Assembly: GCF_039871975.1 (NCBI RefSeq)
Contig: NZ_JBDPLL010000001.1
Direction: 5' to 3' (one strand)
Length of the DNA stretch: 64,000 nucleotides
Origin: Trichormus_B sp936914905
GTDB lineage: Bacteria > Cyanobacteriota > Cyanobacteriia > Cyanobacteriales > Nostocaceae
The notes beneath the pieces were generated by a model. The model saw nothing but the letters and a program-made list of their open reading frames with translations, was not told the origin of the DNA and made no database searches. Position numbers and translations under genes: made by a program. Within the stretch, counting starts at the first letter, position 1. Every line of letters begins with the position of its first letter. Positions 17,548 through 27,330 of this stretch are shown in pieces.

Positions 17548-18429
17548 ATGCTCAAAACACCAGAAAGTAACCAAGAACCATTATGGCTTGTAATTATCCG
17601 GCTCTTACGCTGGCATAAACCAGAAGGCAGGTTAATTTTGATGATTCCTGCACTATGGGCTGTATTTTTGGCAGCTGCTGGTAAACCACCTTTAGCCCTA
17701 GTGGGAGTAATTATATTAGGTAGTCTGGCCACTAGTGCAGCAGGTTGTGTAGTTAATGATTTATGGGATCGAGACATAGATCCGCAAGTAGAGAGAACAC
17801 GTGATCGCCCCCTGGCTTCACGCGCCCTTTCCTTAAAAGTTGGTATTGTGGTTGGTATGTTTGCCTTAGCCTGTGCAGTAGTTCTCGCTTTCTATCTTAA
17901 CCCCTTAAGCTTCTGGTTATCAGTGGCAGCAGTACCTGTTATTTTATTTTATCCAGGGGCAAAACGGGTATTTCCTATACCTCAATTGGTGCTTTCCATT
18001 GCTTGGGGTTTTGCAGTGTTGATTAGCTGGAGTGCAGTCACACAAAACATTTCCACACCTACTTGGTTACTGTGGGGTGCAACAGTTTTCTGGACATTGG
18101 GATTTGATACAATTTATGCCATGAGTGATCGCCAAGATGATCAACGCATCGGTGTTAATTCTAGCGCCCTCTTCTTTGGTAAATACGCACCTACAGCCAT
18201 TGGTATTTTCTTCGCTGGAACAATCATCCTCCTCGCTGGAGAGGGAATCTTAGTTAATCTCAATGGATTTTTCTGGATTACCTTAATCACTTCCGCTTGT
18301 GGCTGGGTTTTGCAATTTATACGCTTAATCAACCCAGAACTACCCAACCCTGCTTATGGTGAAATGTTCCATCAAAATGTCTGGATTGGATTTTTGATTT
18401 TAGCAGGAATAATAGTTGGTTCTTTCTAG
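17548..18429 (+). CDS. 4-hydroxybenzoate polyprenyltransferase, UbiA family (plastoquinone pathway)
   Basis: This integral membrane prenyltransferase attaches a solanesyl-type chain to 4-hydroxybenzoate for plastoquinone synthesis. The first Asp-rich motif NDLWDRDID (about residue 75) binds prenyl diphosphate through Mg2+. The second, YAMSDRQDD (about residue 190), is the matching motif. Eight to nine hydrophobic helices are visible. ATG 17548 (MLKTPESNQEP) is preferred over the in-frame ATG at 17521, which would add nine unconserved residues. It is divergent from ppx. Intact. Confidence 0.92.
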   Translation: MLKTPESNQEPLWLVIIRLLRWHKPEGRLILMIPALWAVFLAAAGKPPLALVGVIILGSLATSAAGCVVNDLWDRDIDPQVERTRDRPLASRALSLKVGIVVGMFALACAVVLAFYLNPLSFWLSVAAVPVILFYPGAKRVFPIPQLVLSIAWGFAVLISWSAVTQNISTPTWLLWGATVFWTLGFDTIYAMSDRQDDQRIGVNSSALFFGKYAPTAIGIFFAGTIILLAGEGILVNLNGFFWITLITSACGWVLQFIRLINPELPNPAYGEMFHQNVWIGFLILAGIIVGSF

Positions 18430-18603
18430 ACATTTATACCCCAGTCTAATAGGTTTCAGATAAGCCTCCTTATCTCCCCCTGGGTGCCTAAATAGATAAT
18501 TTTTCTTAACTAAACCGTATTGATTTATATCCGCACACCCAGCCTAAAAAGCTAACCTTATCAAGCTACTAACCTTGATGTTTAATCAGCAAAGTAATTA
18601 CAA

Positions 18604-20424
18604 ACTATCTTCCTTTTTCAACCGCTGGAATTACTTCTATGGTACCTTGGTGTTTCTCAACTATTTGATACCAAATACTCAACCCTAAACCAGTACCTTT
18701 ATCTTTTGATATATTGATCATCAACTTGTGATATCTCTATAAATATTATTTTGTTTATTATGTTATTTTTTACATTCTATTAATGCATCTATCCCATTAC
18801 TAATAATGTTCATAAATACCTGATTAAGTCGTGCCAGATAACAATGGTTTAAAGGTCAATTATTATATCTTTTGATAACTTTAATTTCTTGATTGAAGCG
18901 AGAATTTAAACTTAATAAAGTATTATCAATACCCTCATTAATATCTACATTCTTTCAGCCTCAATCTAATCGGGAAGAATTATGCAACGACAATATAATT
19001 TCCCGAATACGTTGAGCGCCCACCTTCATAGATGAGAACATCTTAGGCAAATCTTCAGTCATAAATTCTAAATCAATGGCTGCAATTTCTTCCTCAATGA
19101 TTTTATTTTTATCAGGGTACTGTTCTTGATACAAATACAACAAAGCAATTAAATCTTTTAAATAATTCTCAGTAGATGGCATTTTACCATAAATAAAATT
19201 CACAGGATTATTAATCTCATGGGCTATTCCTGCTACCATCTCCCCAAGACAAGACATTTTATTTTTTCAGTTTGAATTAATTGCGCTTGAGTATTTTCTA
19301 AATCTTGGAGTGCTCGTTGCAGTTCTTGAGTTCGTTCTTCTACCCTTTGTTCTGAATTTTTACGGGCAAATTCTAATTGCTGCGTATAATCTCCAACCCA
19401 CTTGACTAATTGATTTAAGGATGTTGCTAATGTCCCTACTTCATCATTGTTAGCTCTGATTTTAAAATTTGATTGTTGGGTGATTTCTATAGCGGTATTA
19501 GTAACTACTTGTAGAGGACGGGTAATTAACTTAGTAGTAATAAATACAAGCAAAGCTGCTATTAAAGACGAAATTAATATACTACTAGCGATAATTTTCA
19601 TGCACAGCTTTTTAGCTTTATCAAAGCTAATATTTGCCTCATATCTTTGCAGATCAGCATTTTTCGTAATTTTTCGTAATTATTATATTTAACTCATTTG
19701 TCAGTTCCTCAAATTGGATATTGAGCTTTAGATATTCTTGTTCATTTAGCAAAATTAGTAGAATTGGCTGAGTAGAATTATTTGTTTAATATTGTAAGTT
19801 ATTGACTTCTATAGAACGCCAAAAAGTTCTGATAGTTTCAGTATATAACTGTGTATTAGACCTCTTGCAGAATTAATTTTATCCTATTAAAATTAAGGGT
19901 TATCTTTGTTTTAACTAAAAGTTAGAGTTACACGGTTATGTTTGAATTAGCGATTGCAAAGAACACCAAAAATACATGAATTCTAAAACTCTCTATCATA
20001 CCATAGAAACAATTTTGCCAGAGGTCTATTATTTTTATATATTTGTATTAAGCTAATGAAACCTTGATTATTTACCGCTAAAGCATTAGGACTCTCTATA
20101 ATAAAGGTTCCTAGCTCAGATAACTGTGTACTTACCTGATTAATTTCGTTTGTAAATCTATTTTTTTCAAAATCTAATAAAAATAATTTTCTACTATATT
20201 CACTAATATGTGTCGATACATCCTTACCGTGGTTACAGAATTTTCTAAATCTTTTACAAGTAATTATTGCTGATAAGATAGAAATAATTGCTCTTGGGCT
20301 GTTTCTTCGTAATAGTTGGCAATCAGTGGTTTACTGATTGCTCCTGTAGTAATTATACTCACTATTAGTGAGTGAAGGAGTCAAGACTCCAGAAAATAGG
20401 TTTTATCTTTCTTTTAATTAAGAT
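18604..20424 (-). pseudogene. HAMP sensor histidine kinase, broken and split by a MITE
   Basis: Read on the reverse strand, the N-terminus has a membrane segment (KPIFWSLDSFTH, IVSIITTGAISKPL near 20350-20420), a decayed extracellular region with several stops, then a HAMP region (19600-19450), a coiled coil (VEERTQELQRALQDLENTQA), the H-box GIAHEINNPVNFI (about 19215) and the ATPase G2 box KGTGLGLSIWYQIVE (about 18690). A 4-base insertion between EKI and CLG at about 19250 shifts the frame, and the N- and G1-box region is scrambled. The MITE at 19859-20026 sits in the sensor part. It was a membrane two-component sensor. Confidence 0.88.
19859..20026. mobile_element. MITE with terminal inverted repeats and TATTA duplication
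   Basis: The 168-base element starts GACCTCTTGCAGAATTA and ends CAATTTTGCCAGAGGTC, imperfect inverted repeats of about 17 bases. It is flanked by the direct repeat TATTA (19854-19858 and 20027-20031). It has no open frame. The right half resembles 47211-47303. The kinase reading resumes on either side, so this is an insertion into that gene or its pseudogene. Confidence 0.8.
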
Positions 20425-20761
20425 ATATCATTAATTAGATTAACTAATTGGAGAAAATTTTTGTTCCCATCCTTTTATATACTGTACTTATTATATTATA
20501 ATCAACATCATTTGCTAAAACAAGTTGCACTTTCTTATATTTCTATTTAGTTTGAGCTGATACTATCAAACTTTATTAGCATTTGCTTTACAATTACTTA
20601 ATTGTTACTCATAAGTAATTCATTACCTAGTAATAAAAAAATATTAGGCCAATTAATATACATAATTATCCAATATAATATATGGAAATCTGGTTTGGTT
20701 CATTCATAATACCTTGCATATCCATAATTAATTTTGATGAGATGCTACATGAACATAGAGA

Positions 20762-20881
20762 ATGAACATAGAGACTGTTAACCAGGAAAAAGGGAAAGAA
20801 GACAGATATGTACAGTTTTTCAAGCGCACAGTACAGGCCGCTTTGGCTCTAGCTTGCGTGGTGTTAGCCATAAGTTTCTGA
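20762..20881 (+). CDS. 39-codon ORF with hydrophobic end (doubtful)
   Basis: ATG 20762 begins MNIETVNQEKGKEDRYVQFF and ends in a hydrophobic stretch (ALALACVVLAISF). It may be a tiny membrane protein or the 5' remnant of a longer gene, since a charged start followed by one membrane segment is typical of both. No homologue is recognised. The surrounding 20425-21032 holds nothing else identifiable. Confidence 0.3.
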   Translation: MNIETVNQEKGKEDRYVQFFKRTVQAALALACVVLAISF

Positions 20882-21032
20882 AAGGGATACACAAAAATCA
20901 AAGAGAATTCACTTAGTTAAAAAATTGATAACTGGTAACTGATTTAATATCTCTGATGCTAGATTAAAAATTAATATGATAGTTGTTTTATTAGTTGAAA
21001 TATTAATTTACAATCTAGATTCATTCAACTAA

Positions 21033-21593
21033 ATGCAGCAATCTCTTCTTATTAAAATTATTGGTATAAGGTTATTTCCTATTTGTAGTGTTAACCTACT
21101 TATCGGTAGTTTTCTCTTCACAGAAACTTCTAGCACAACAGGAATAGCACAGATAGTTACTGATACATTACGCTATCCAGAAATTCTTAATTATAAGTGG
21201 TCTGATCTTAACTTAATCAAGCATTTTACTGTATCAATTCCTGCTCATGCCAAAGCTGTGCATCTAGCTTACTCAAAAGGTCTCATGCAAGGAAGTAGTT
21301 TTTTTCAAATCCGTTTTCAACAGCCTCCATAAAAAATATTTATACAAAGGACCATAGTATTGATACAAAGGACCATAGTAAGGAAGCTAATGGTGTCCCG
21401 ACAACCTTTTTTTATACAAGTAGTTCTGGTAATGAAGTTTTTTCCAAGCAAGACTTATCAAATATTGGTATTAAAAGCACAGGATCAAGGTAAACCAGGG
21501 TTAAAATGGAATCATGGTCATAGTTATCGAGTAGCTATTGATAGTACACCATCAGAAATTGTTTATATTGTTTATTGGGTAGAGAAGTGGTAA
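21033..21593 (+). pseudogene. Secreted hypothetical protein, broken
   Basis: The first 99 codons encode a signal-peptide-like start (ICSVNLLIGSFLF) followed by SIPAHAKAVHLAYSKGLMQG. A stop at about 21330 ends this frame. The sequence continues in another frame (TTFFYTSSSGNEVFSKQD) and returns to the first one (KWNHGHSYRVAIDSTPSEIV) up to 21593. An 18-base block (ATACAAAGGACCATAGTA) is present twice, 21 bases apart, at about 21341 and 21362. The family is not recognised. The stretch 21600-21927 shows further degenerate sequence without an assignable gene. Confidence 0.5.
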
Positions 21594-21927
21594 TTCAATT
21601 CATAATGCGTAATTAAGGTTCAATTTAATTTTGGTCGCTCAGTTTTAATCTGTCGCCAGATTTTGGATAATGAGGGTAAGAAGAAATATTATTGGCCTAA
21701 TGGGGCTTGGAGAAACAGCCACAGCGTCTATTGTGAATGATGGCGAAGAAGTGATCGCAGTTGCCAAGACAATGTTAAACCAAAATACACTTATACCTAC
21801 TTAGATTAATCCATCTATCAAAATCGTTACAGTTCATTACGAATTAAGAAGCCAAGTAAAAGAAACATGATAGCATTTAATAATTTCATACAACCACACA
21901 AAATCTAGCAAGGAGAACTCAGTAACA

Positions 21928-22128
21928 ATGGAATCAAATGTATTAACGGGCGCAGTTGTAGAAAACCAAGACATCAGTGAATACGTGGCACATCTACAAT
22001 TGCACATGACACTCCAAGCTCGCAACTTGGTTCCAACACTAAAACAGATACAAGAAGATAGTCGCCAGCAGTTACTTCATCAAACCCAAGCCAACTTTGA
22101 AAAGCTGGTTTCTCGACAAGTTTTGTAG
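21928..22128 (+). CDS. Small hypothetical protein, 66 aa
   Basis: ATG 21928 is preceded by AAGGAGAA at 21909-21916, a good ribosome-binding site. The product, starting MESNVLTGAVVENQDISEYV, is helical and rich in Gln and Leu (LQLHMTLQARNLVPTL, RQQLLHQTQANFEKL), with no membrane segment. A strong terminator follows after 45 bases. The complete expression signals make it a credible gene. The function is unknown. Confidence 0.7.
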   Translation: MESNVLTGAVVENQDISEYVAHLQLHMTLQARNLVPTLKQIQEDSRQQLLHQTQANFEKLVSRQVL

Positions 22129-22172
22129 AAACAACAGGTACTATACAGGATTTTAACTGAATTAAAATATAA

Positions 22173-22226
22173 GCAGACATATTTGTGATTACACCGCTGC
22201 ACTAATCACAAATATATCTGCCTTTT
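22173..22226 (+). terminator. Long-stem terminator
   Basis: GCAGACATATTTGTGATTA (22173-22191) pairs with TAATCACAAATATATCTGC (22203-22221) over 19 bases with one mismatch. A TTTT run follows. It ends the 66-aa gene. Confidence 0.85.
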
Positions 22227-22378
22227 ATACTTTCTTTGATACTTTTTTCGGTATTAGTTACGAAGATCAATCTTTCTTTTGGAGCAATAGCTTAAGAGTA
22301 AAAAGCCGTTAAGATTATTATTGCAGTAGTATCTTACCCTTGGCAATTAGTAAAGGCTAAATGGCGGCTTGAATAAAA

Positions 22379-23611
22379 ATGAATTCACTACTTCCTCGAA
22401 ATCTCAACCTCGTAATTCGCCCAGTTCAATACCGGGATCTAGACGGCATTGAGCGCCTAACTCAAGATTCATTTGCAGCCGTATCTCCGCAGGGAAGCTT
22501 CTTTACGATGCAATGGCTGCGTCATTGGTTTGGGCTACTCAAATTTTCAAGTTGGTTTCCTAACCCGTTACAATACCGTTTCTGTGGTTATGTAGCAGAG
22601 CAAGGGCGGATACTACTTGGGATGATTCAAGTATCACCGTTTAACCGCACTCGTAGCACTTGGCGAATTGACAGGGTGATGTTAGACCGGGCTACTGATA
22701 AGCAAGGTGTAGGCTCACAATTGCTCCGCCATTGTTTTGAATCAATTTTAGAAGCTCGTACCTGGCTACTAGAAGTTAATATCAATGATAAAGATGCTTT
22801 GGCACTTTATCGGCAAAATGGATTTCAGCGGTTGGCAGAAATGACATACTGGGAAATTACCCCAGAACTACTAGTTGAATTAGCACAAGCAGAACCAGAT
22901 TTACCCAACCTTTTACCAGTCAGTAATGCGGATGCTCCATTACTGTATCAACTAGATACAGCATCAATGCCGCCTTTGGTACGTCAGGTATTTGACCGCC
23001 ACACCCATGATTTCAAAACCAGTTTATTTGGTGTTCTCTCTGATGCTGTGAAACAGTGGCTGACTAAAACTGAAGTCGTTAGCGGCTATGTGTTTGAACC
23101 CCAGCGTAAAGCCGCTATTGGATATTTTCAGGTGCAACTTGACCGTAAAGGCGAAAATCCTCATGTAGCAACTCTGACTGTTCACCCTGCCTATACTTGG
23201 TTGTATCCAGAATTGTTGTCTCAACTAGCTCGCATAGCTCAAGATTTTCCCCAACAAGGTTTACAACTAGCTTCCTCTGATTATCAGCCGGAGCGTGAAG
23301 AGTATTTAGAAAGAATTGGGGCCAAGCGTATTGAACATACCCTGATTATGTCGCGCTCTGTTTGGCATAAAATCCGGGAATCAAAATTGGTATCATTGGA
23401 AGGGATTCAGTGGCCGGAAGTGCTGCAAGGACTACAACCAGCACGCAAACCTATTCCTGGTGGAATGTCATGGGTTCCTAAACAACAGCAGTCCAAGTCA
23501 GACCGATCGGTGCTAAATAAATCAGAAGTTGTCGCTTTTGGCAACCAATACTCGAAGATAGACGCATCTAGTCATTGTGAAGAAGCTGATGCCAGAGAGG
23601 AGAACAATTAG
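22379..23611 (+). CDS. GNAT-family N-acetyltransferase
   Basis: This 410-aa protein begins LVIRPVQYRDLDGIERLTQD, the usual start of a GNAT domain. The acetyl-CoA pyrophosphate loop is seen in DKQGVGSQLLRHC (about residues 112-124), and LYRQNGFQRLAEMTYWEI is the typical end of the fold. A second, less conserved half (about 180-340) could be another GNAT-like domain. The last 60 residues look disordered. The substrate is unknown. Its stop lies one base before the GTG of ruvX, indicating translational coupling. Confidence 0.85.
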   Translation: MNSLLPRNLNLVIRPVQYRDLDGIERLTQDSFAAVSPQGSFFTMQWLRHWFGLLKFSSWFPNPLQYRFCGYVAEQGRILLGMIQVSPFNRTRSTWRIDRVMLDRATDKQGVGSQLLRHCFESILEARTWLLEVNINDKDALALYRQNGFQRLAEMTYWEITPELLVELAQAEPDLPNLLPVSNADAPLLYQLDTASMPPLVRQVFDRHTHDFKTSLFGVLSDAVKQWLTKTEVVSGYVFEPQRKAAIGYFQVQLDRKGENPHVATLTVHPAYTWLYPELLSQLARIAQDFPQQGLQLASSDYQPEREEYLERIGAKRIEHTLIMSRSVWHKIRESKLVSLEGIQWPEVLQGLQPARKPIPGGMSWVPKQQQSKSDRSVLNKSEVVAFGNQYSKIDASSHCEEADAREENN

Positions 23612-23612
23612 C

Positions 23613-24089
23613 GTGATCCAAAAGCAGGAGTTAAAGTCCTTTATATCAGCCTTGGGAGTAGATGTTGGTAGCAAACGTATTGGTCTGGCTGGGTGCGATG
23701 GTACTGGTTTAATTGCCACAGGTCTTACAACTATTGAGCGTAAATCCTTTAAAGAGGATGTGGAGCAAATACAACAAATTGTGAATGATCGCCAGGTGCA
23801 AGTTCTGGTTGTTGGTTTACCTTATGCAATGGATGGCTCTTTAGGTTTTCAAGCCCGTCACGTCCAAAAATTTACCCACAGGTTGGCTCAAGCTCTGAAA
23901 CTGCCTGTGGAATATGTGGATGAGCGATTAACTTCTTACCAAGCAGAACAACTGCTGATTGCAGAAAATCGCTCTCCTTCACGTAATAAGGGACTGATTG
24001 ACCGTAAAGCAGCAGCCTTGATTTTGCAACAGTGGTTAGATGCTAGAGGTAGTACCTCCAATAGATCAGTACCATTTGTCGATGATTGA
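23613..24089 (+). CDS. ruvX: Putative Holliday junction resolvase / pre-16S rRNA nuclease RuvX (YqgF)
   Basis: This RNase H-fold nuclease is called RuvX or YqgF. In other bacteria it trims the 5' end of 16S rRNA and has been proposed as a junction resolvase. The motifs are LGVDVGSKRIGLA (first Asp), VVGLPYAMDGS, VEYVDERLTSYQA and the final Asp in LIDRKAAALILQ. GTG 23613 is chosen because GAGGAG stands upstream at about 23596 and the preceding gene ends at 23611. Upstream in-frame ATGs at 23577 and 23589 would overlap that gene. Confidence 0.92.
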   Translation: MIQKQELKSFISALGVDVGSKRIGLAGCDGTGLIATGLTTIERKSFKEDVEQIQQIVNDRQVQVLVVGLPYAMDGSLGFQARHVQKFTHRLAQALKLPVEYVDERLTSYQAEQLLIAENRSPSRNKGLIDRKAAALILQQWLDARGSTSNRSVPFVDD

Positions 24090-24220
24090 TACGTTTTAAC
24101 ATGGTATTGTGAAAACTATTACTCAACTGTATATCCAAATTTTGGGTTGACATTGACTGCCATTAAACAGTTCAATAAATTCCATAGTTAGGGATATTGA
24201 TAAATTTACATAATGTGACT

Positions 24221-24793
24221 ATGTATTCCTCTGAATTTTCTGAAGAAAAAGATCGCGCTGACGCTACTTCTATCACTTTGACAGATGAAAAAGGGCGATC
24301 TCTCGAATGTTATGTTGAGCATTCCCTCTCAGTAGATGATCAAGAATATGTTTTACTTCTGCCTATAGACTCACCTATAGAAATCTTTGCTTGGCAAGAT
24401 GAAGGTAACGAAGAAGAAGCTGTATTGGTGGAAGATGATGAAACAATTGATAGAATTTTTAGCACCGCTCAAGCAGTTCTCTCCGAGCAGAATTTGATCA
24501 TTAAAAATACCGCCTATGCTTTAACTGTAGTAGGTGAGTTACCACCGGAGGAAGAGTCAGAAATTTTTACCTTAGAAATCGAAGATGAAGAAGCAGAGTT
24601 AGAACCAGAGCAACTACAACTACTGGCGAGTTTTTATCATGATGACCAGGAATATGCAGTTTATACCCCTCTCGATCCACTGCTATTTTTTGCCCGGATC
24701 ACTACGACAGGTAAGCCTGAACTGCTCTCTCCTGAAGAGTTTCGCAAAGTGCAACCGCTGTTAGAAGAACACTTGTTTAATCAAGTTGAATAA
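24221..24793 (+). CDS. DUF3727/DUF1292-type protein
   Basis: The product is about 190 aa, very acidic, with two similar halves. Each has a Glu-rich stretch and a YVLLLPIDSP or YAVYTPLDPL strand typical of DUF1292/DUF3727 proteins of cyanobacteria and plastids. ATG 24221 (MYSSEFSEEKDRAD) is preferred over the TTG at 24197. It lies in the conserved order ruvX, DUF3727, yqeG-like. The function is not established. Confidence 0.85.
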   Translation: MYSSEFSEEKDRADATSITLTDEKGRSLECYVEHSLSVDDQEYVLLLPIDSPIEIFAWQDEGNEEEAVLVEDDETIDRIFSTAQAVLSEQNLIIKNTAYALTVVGELPPEEESEIFTLEIEDEEAELEPEQLQLLASFYHDDQEYAVYTPLDPLLFFARITTTGKPELLSPEEFRKVQPLLEEHLFNQVE

Positions 24794-24970
24794 TCGGAGT
24801 TTGAAAATTAAAAACTCAGTAATTAAAAATTAAATTTTTAATTGTGAAGTTTGAAAATTGAATTCTGAATTTTTCCATTACTAATCCGACTTTTCACTGT
24901 ATGTGAATTAGGTTGATGAGTAGTGGAATTTTCTCAATCAGATATTTCCCATACAAAATCTAAAATTATT

Positions 24971-25513
24971 ATGACTTGGAACAATATCTTACAGCCTGAC
25001 TTGATTTTAGAAGGTTCAGTGTTGAACCTGACACGAGATACCATTCAACAATATGGGCTGAAAGGGCTGGTGTTGGATGTTGATGACACTTTAGTACCAA
25101 TAACTGTTAGTGCTGCTTCCCCAGAAATGAAACAATGGGTAGAAGAAATCCGTACCTATGCTGTATTGTGCCTGGTTAGCAATAATCTGAGTGAATCCCG
25201 AATTGGTAGTATTGCCCGTTCTCTGAATTTACCTTATTACTTGGGTGCGGCTAAACCCTCACGCCGCAAAATTAGAGCAGCTTTGGAACAAATGAATTTA
25301 CCTGTACATCAAGTAGGTATGGTAGGTGATCGCTTGTTTACTGATGTTTTAGCTGGTAATCGCTTGGGAATGTTTACTATTTTAGTCCAACCTATTGTTC
25401 ATGCCGATGCTGTCCTCTATTCTGACCCTATCCGCAACTTTGAAGTTTGGGTATCGGAAATACTGGGCGCTTCTATCGCTCCCAAGCACACAAAAATTAA
25501 CAAAGATTTATAA
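24971..25513 (+). CDS. YqeG-family HAD phosphatase
   Basis: This is a 180-aa HAD IIIA phosphatase. The nucleophile motif reads LVLDVDDTLVPI (Asp-x-Asp), motif II is in LVSNNLSES, the conserved Lys is in AAKPSRRKI, and the acidic motif is GMVGDRLFTDVLAGN. ATG 24971 (MTWNNILQPDL) gives the family start; a GTG at 24923 is possible. Homologues act on phosphatidylglycerophosphate in some lineages (plastid PGPP1, yeast Gep4), so a role in phosphatidylglycerol synthesis is possible but inferred. Confidence 0.88.
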   Translation: MTWNNILQPDLILEGSVLNLTRDTIQQYGLKGLVLDVDDTLVPITVSAASPEMKQWVEEIRTYAVLCLVSNNLSESRIGSIARSLNLPYYLGAAKPSRRKIRAALEQMNLPVHQVGMVGDRLFTDVLAGNRLGMFTILVQPIVHADAVLYSDPIRNFEVWVSEILGASIAPKHTKINKDL

Positions 25514-25644
25514 ATCAGTCAAAAAGTAAATCTAAAGAAATAGTTAAGAAATTTCAACTTTCTCCAAAAATCTTACATTATAAGTATTAATAACATCAGG
25601 TCAAGCACATAAAGACCTTAGACAATAATAAATAAATATAATCC

Positions 25645-25695
25645 TGTACAGCGTCAGCCTTCACTATAGAGGGATTGGCGCTGTACAATTTTTGA
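25645..25695 (+). terminator. Terminator after the YqeG-like gene
   Basis: TGTACAGCG pairs with CGCTGTACA (25679-25687), with a smaller inner GCC/GGC pairing. ATTTTT follows directly. Confidence 0.8.
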
Positions 25696-25767
25696 GGTAT
25701 TTACCCAAGCAAGTTATCTAGTTGAGGCGGATAATCGGTAATGGGTAATTGGTGAGTAACCGAACTA

Positions 25768-25844
25768 ATGCCCAATGACCCATGCCCAATGACCCATGCC
25801 CAATGACCCATGCCCAATCCCCCATGTCCCATGCCCCATGTCCC
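25768..25844. repeat. STRR heptamer array abutting proB
   Basis: ATGCCCAATGACCC (two 7-base units) is repeated three times from 25768, then degenerates into CCCATGT/CCCATGC units. The array runs straight into the ATG of proB at 25845, and each unit contains an ATG. Confidence 0.9.
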
Positions 25845-26954
25845 ATGACTAAAATAATAGTTGTTAAAATCGGTACTTCTAGCCTTACTCAACCAGAAAC
25901 TGGACAACTAGCCCTTTCCACCATTGCTACCTTAACGGAAACCCTGTGCAATTTAAGACTCCAGGGACATCGCGTAATTTTGGTTTCTTCCGGTGCTGTG
26001 AGTGTGGGTTGTGCGCGTTTGGGTTTAACAGAACGTCCCAAAGTGATCGCTCTCAAACAAGCGGTAGCAGCCGTTGGACAAGGTAGGCTGATGCGTATTT
26101 ATGATGATTTATTTACTACCTTACAACAACCTATAGCCCAAGTATTATTAACACGCGCTGATTTGGTACAACGTAGCCGTTATCTAAATGCTTACAATGC
26201 TTTTCAGGAATTGCTAGGACTAGGAGTAATTCCGGTAGTGAATGAAAATGATACCGTGGCTGTAGAGGAATTGAAATTTGGTGATAACGACACCCTTTCC
26301 GCTTTAGTTGCCAGTTTAGTTGAAGCAGATTGGTTATTTTTACTGACAGACGTTGACAAATTATATTCTGCGGATCCTCGTTCTGTACCTGATGCCCGTC
26401 CTATCAGTTTGGTAAGTAATATGAGGGAATTGGGAGATTTGCAAATTCAAACCGGGGGACAAGGTTCTCAGTGGGGTACTGGCGGAATGGTAACAAAAAT
26501 ATCTGCTGCCAAAATTGCAATCGCAGCCGGTGTACGAACTGTAATTACTCAAGGGCGTTTTCCTCACAATATTGAGAAAATTATCCAAGGGGAAGCTATA
26601 GGAACGTATTTTGAACCGCAACCAGAACCAACCTCAGCTAGAAAACGCTGGATAGCGTATGGTTTGGTACCGACGGGTAAATTATATTTAGATGATGGGG
26701 CTATTAATGCTATTTCCCAAGCAGGAAAATCTTTGTTGGCTGCGGGAATTAAAGCTGTAGAAGGGGAATTTGACCATCAGGAAGCGGTCCAATTATGCGA
26801 TCGCACAGGTAATGAAATTGCCAGAGGGTTGGTGAATTATAACAGTGAAGAATTACAAAAAATTTGTGGTTATCATTCACAGGATATTGCGGAAATTTTA
26901 GGTTATGCAGGTGCGGAAACTGTAATTCACCGGGATAATTTGGTGTTGATTTAG
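25845..26954 (+). CDS. proB: Glutamate 5-kinase
   Basis: It phosphorylates L-glutamate, the first step of proline synthesis. The amino-acid kinase domain starts IIVVKIGTSSLT and holds VILVSSGAVSVGCARLG, VNENDTVAVEELKFGDNDTL and GTGGMVTKISAAKIA. The C-terminal PUA domain covers about residues 280-360. The open frame begins upstream at 25782, but those 21 residues are translated STRR repeat. ATG 25845 (MTKIIVVKIG) gives the family start and 369 aa. There is no separate ribosome-binding site, only the repeat. Intact. Confidence 0.95.
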   Translation: MTKIIVVKIGTSSLTQPETGQLALSTIATLTETLCNLRLQGHRVILVSSGAVSVGCARLGLTERPKVIALKQAVAAVGQGRLMRIYDDLFTTLQQPIAQVLLTRADLVQRSRYLNAYNAFQELLGLGVIPVVNENDTVAVEELKFGDNDTLSALVASLVEADWLFLLTDVDKLYSADPRSVPDARPISLVSNMRELGDLQIQTGGQGSQWGTGGMVTKISAAKIAIAAGVRTVITQGRFPHNIEKIIQGEAIGTYFEPQPEPTSARKRWIAYGLVPTGKLYLDDGAINAISQAGKSLLAAGIKAVEGEFDHQEAVQLCDRTGNEIARGLVNYNSEELQKICGYHSQDIAEILGYAGAETVIHRDNLVLI

Positions 26955-27011
26955 GAGTGTTTTTAACGCAGAGGAACGCGGAGGTTCACGGAGTTTTTTG
27001 GAGGAGAGCTT

Positions 27012-27330
27012 ATGGTTCAAGCTTTAGAAGGTTCTTTGGGTTTACCAGAGGAGGAACAACGTTTCTACCGTCGTAGAGTTAGTTGGTAAAGATTTCAAGC
27101 AGTTCAAAAGGGTTTTGAGAATTTACCAGGAGTGCGTTGATTTTATTGTGAGGGAGTTTTAGAAATTGTGGGTATCAGTAAAGCGCATGAATTTATAACT
27201 TCTTTAATAGGTTTGTTACTGGGATAGTTTTTTCTAGAAAAAGAAATTGGATTTTTTCTAAGTGGTAGTTTTAATCGAGTTATTCCGGGTGTAGTCGGTT
27301 ATCAAGCAGATTTGTCTTATTGTCTATGAA
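27012..27330 (+). pseudogene. Uma2-family (DUF820) protein, broken
   Basis: ATG 27012 opens MVQALEGSLGLPEEEQRFY. With stops removed it continues RFQAVQKGFENLPGVR, then GVLEIVGISKAHEFITSLIG and VIPGVVGYQADLSYC, the Uma2 pattern of cyanobacteria. Stops at about 27089 and 27140 and a lost C-terminal half make it non-functional. Uma2 proteins have a PD-(D/E)XK-like nuclease fold, and their cellular role is unclear. Confidence 0.75.

Noticed and set aside
25768..25844. Heptamer array as a CRISPR or as the true N-terminus of ProB
   Set aside because: There are no spacers, and the translated repeat has no counterpart in glutamate kinases, whose N-terminus matches MTKIIVVKIG.
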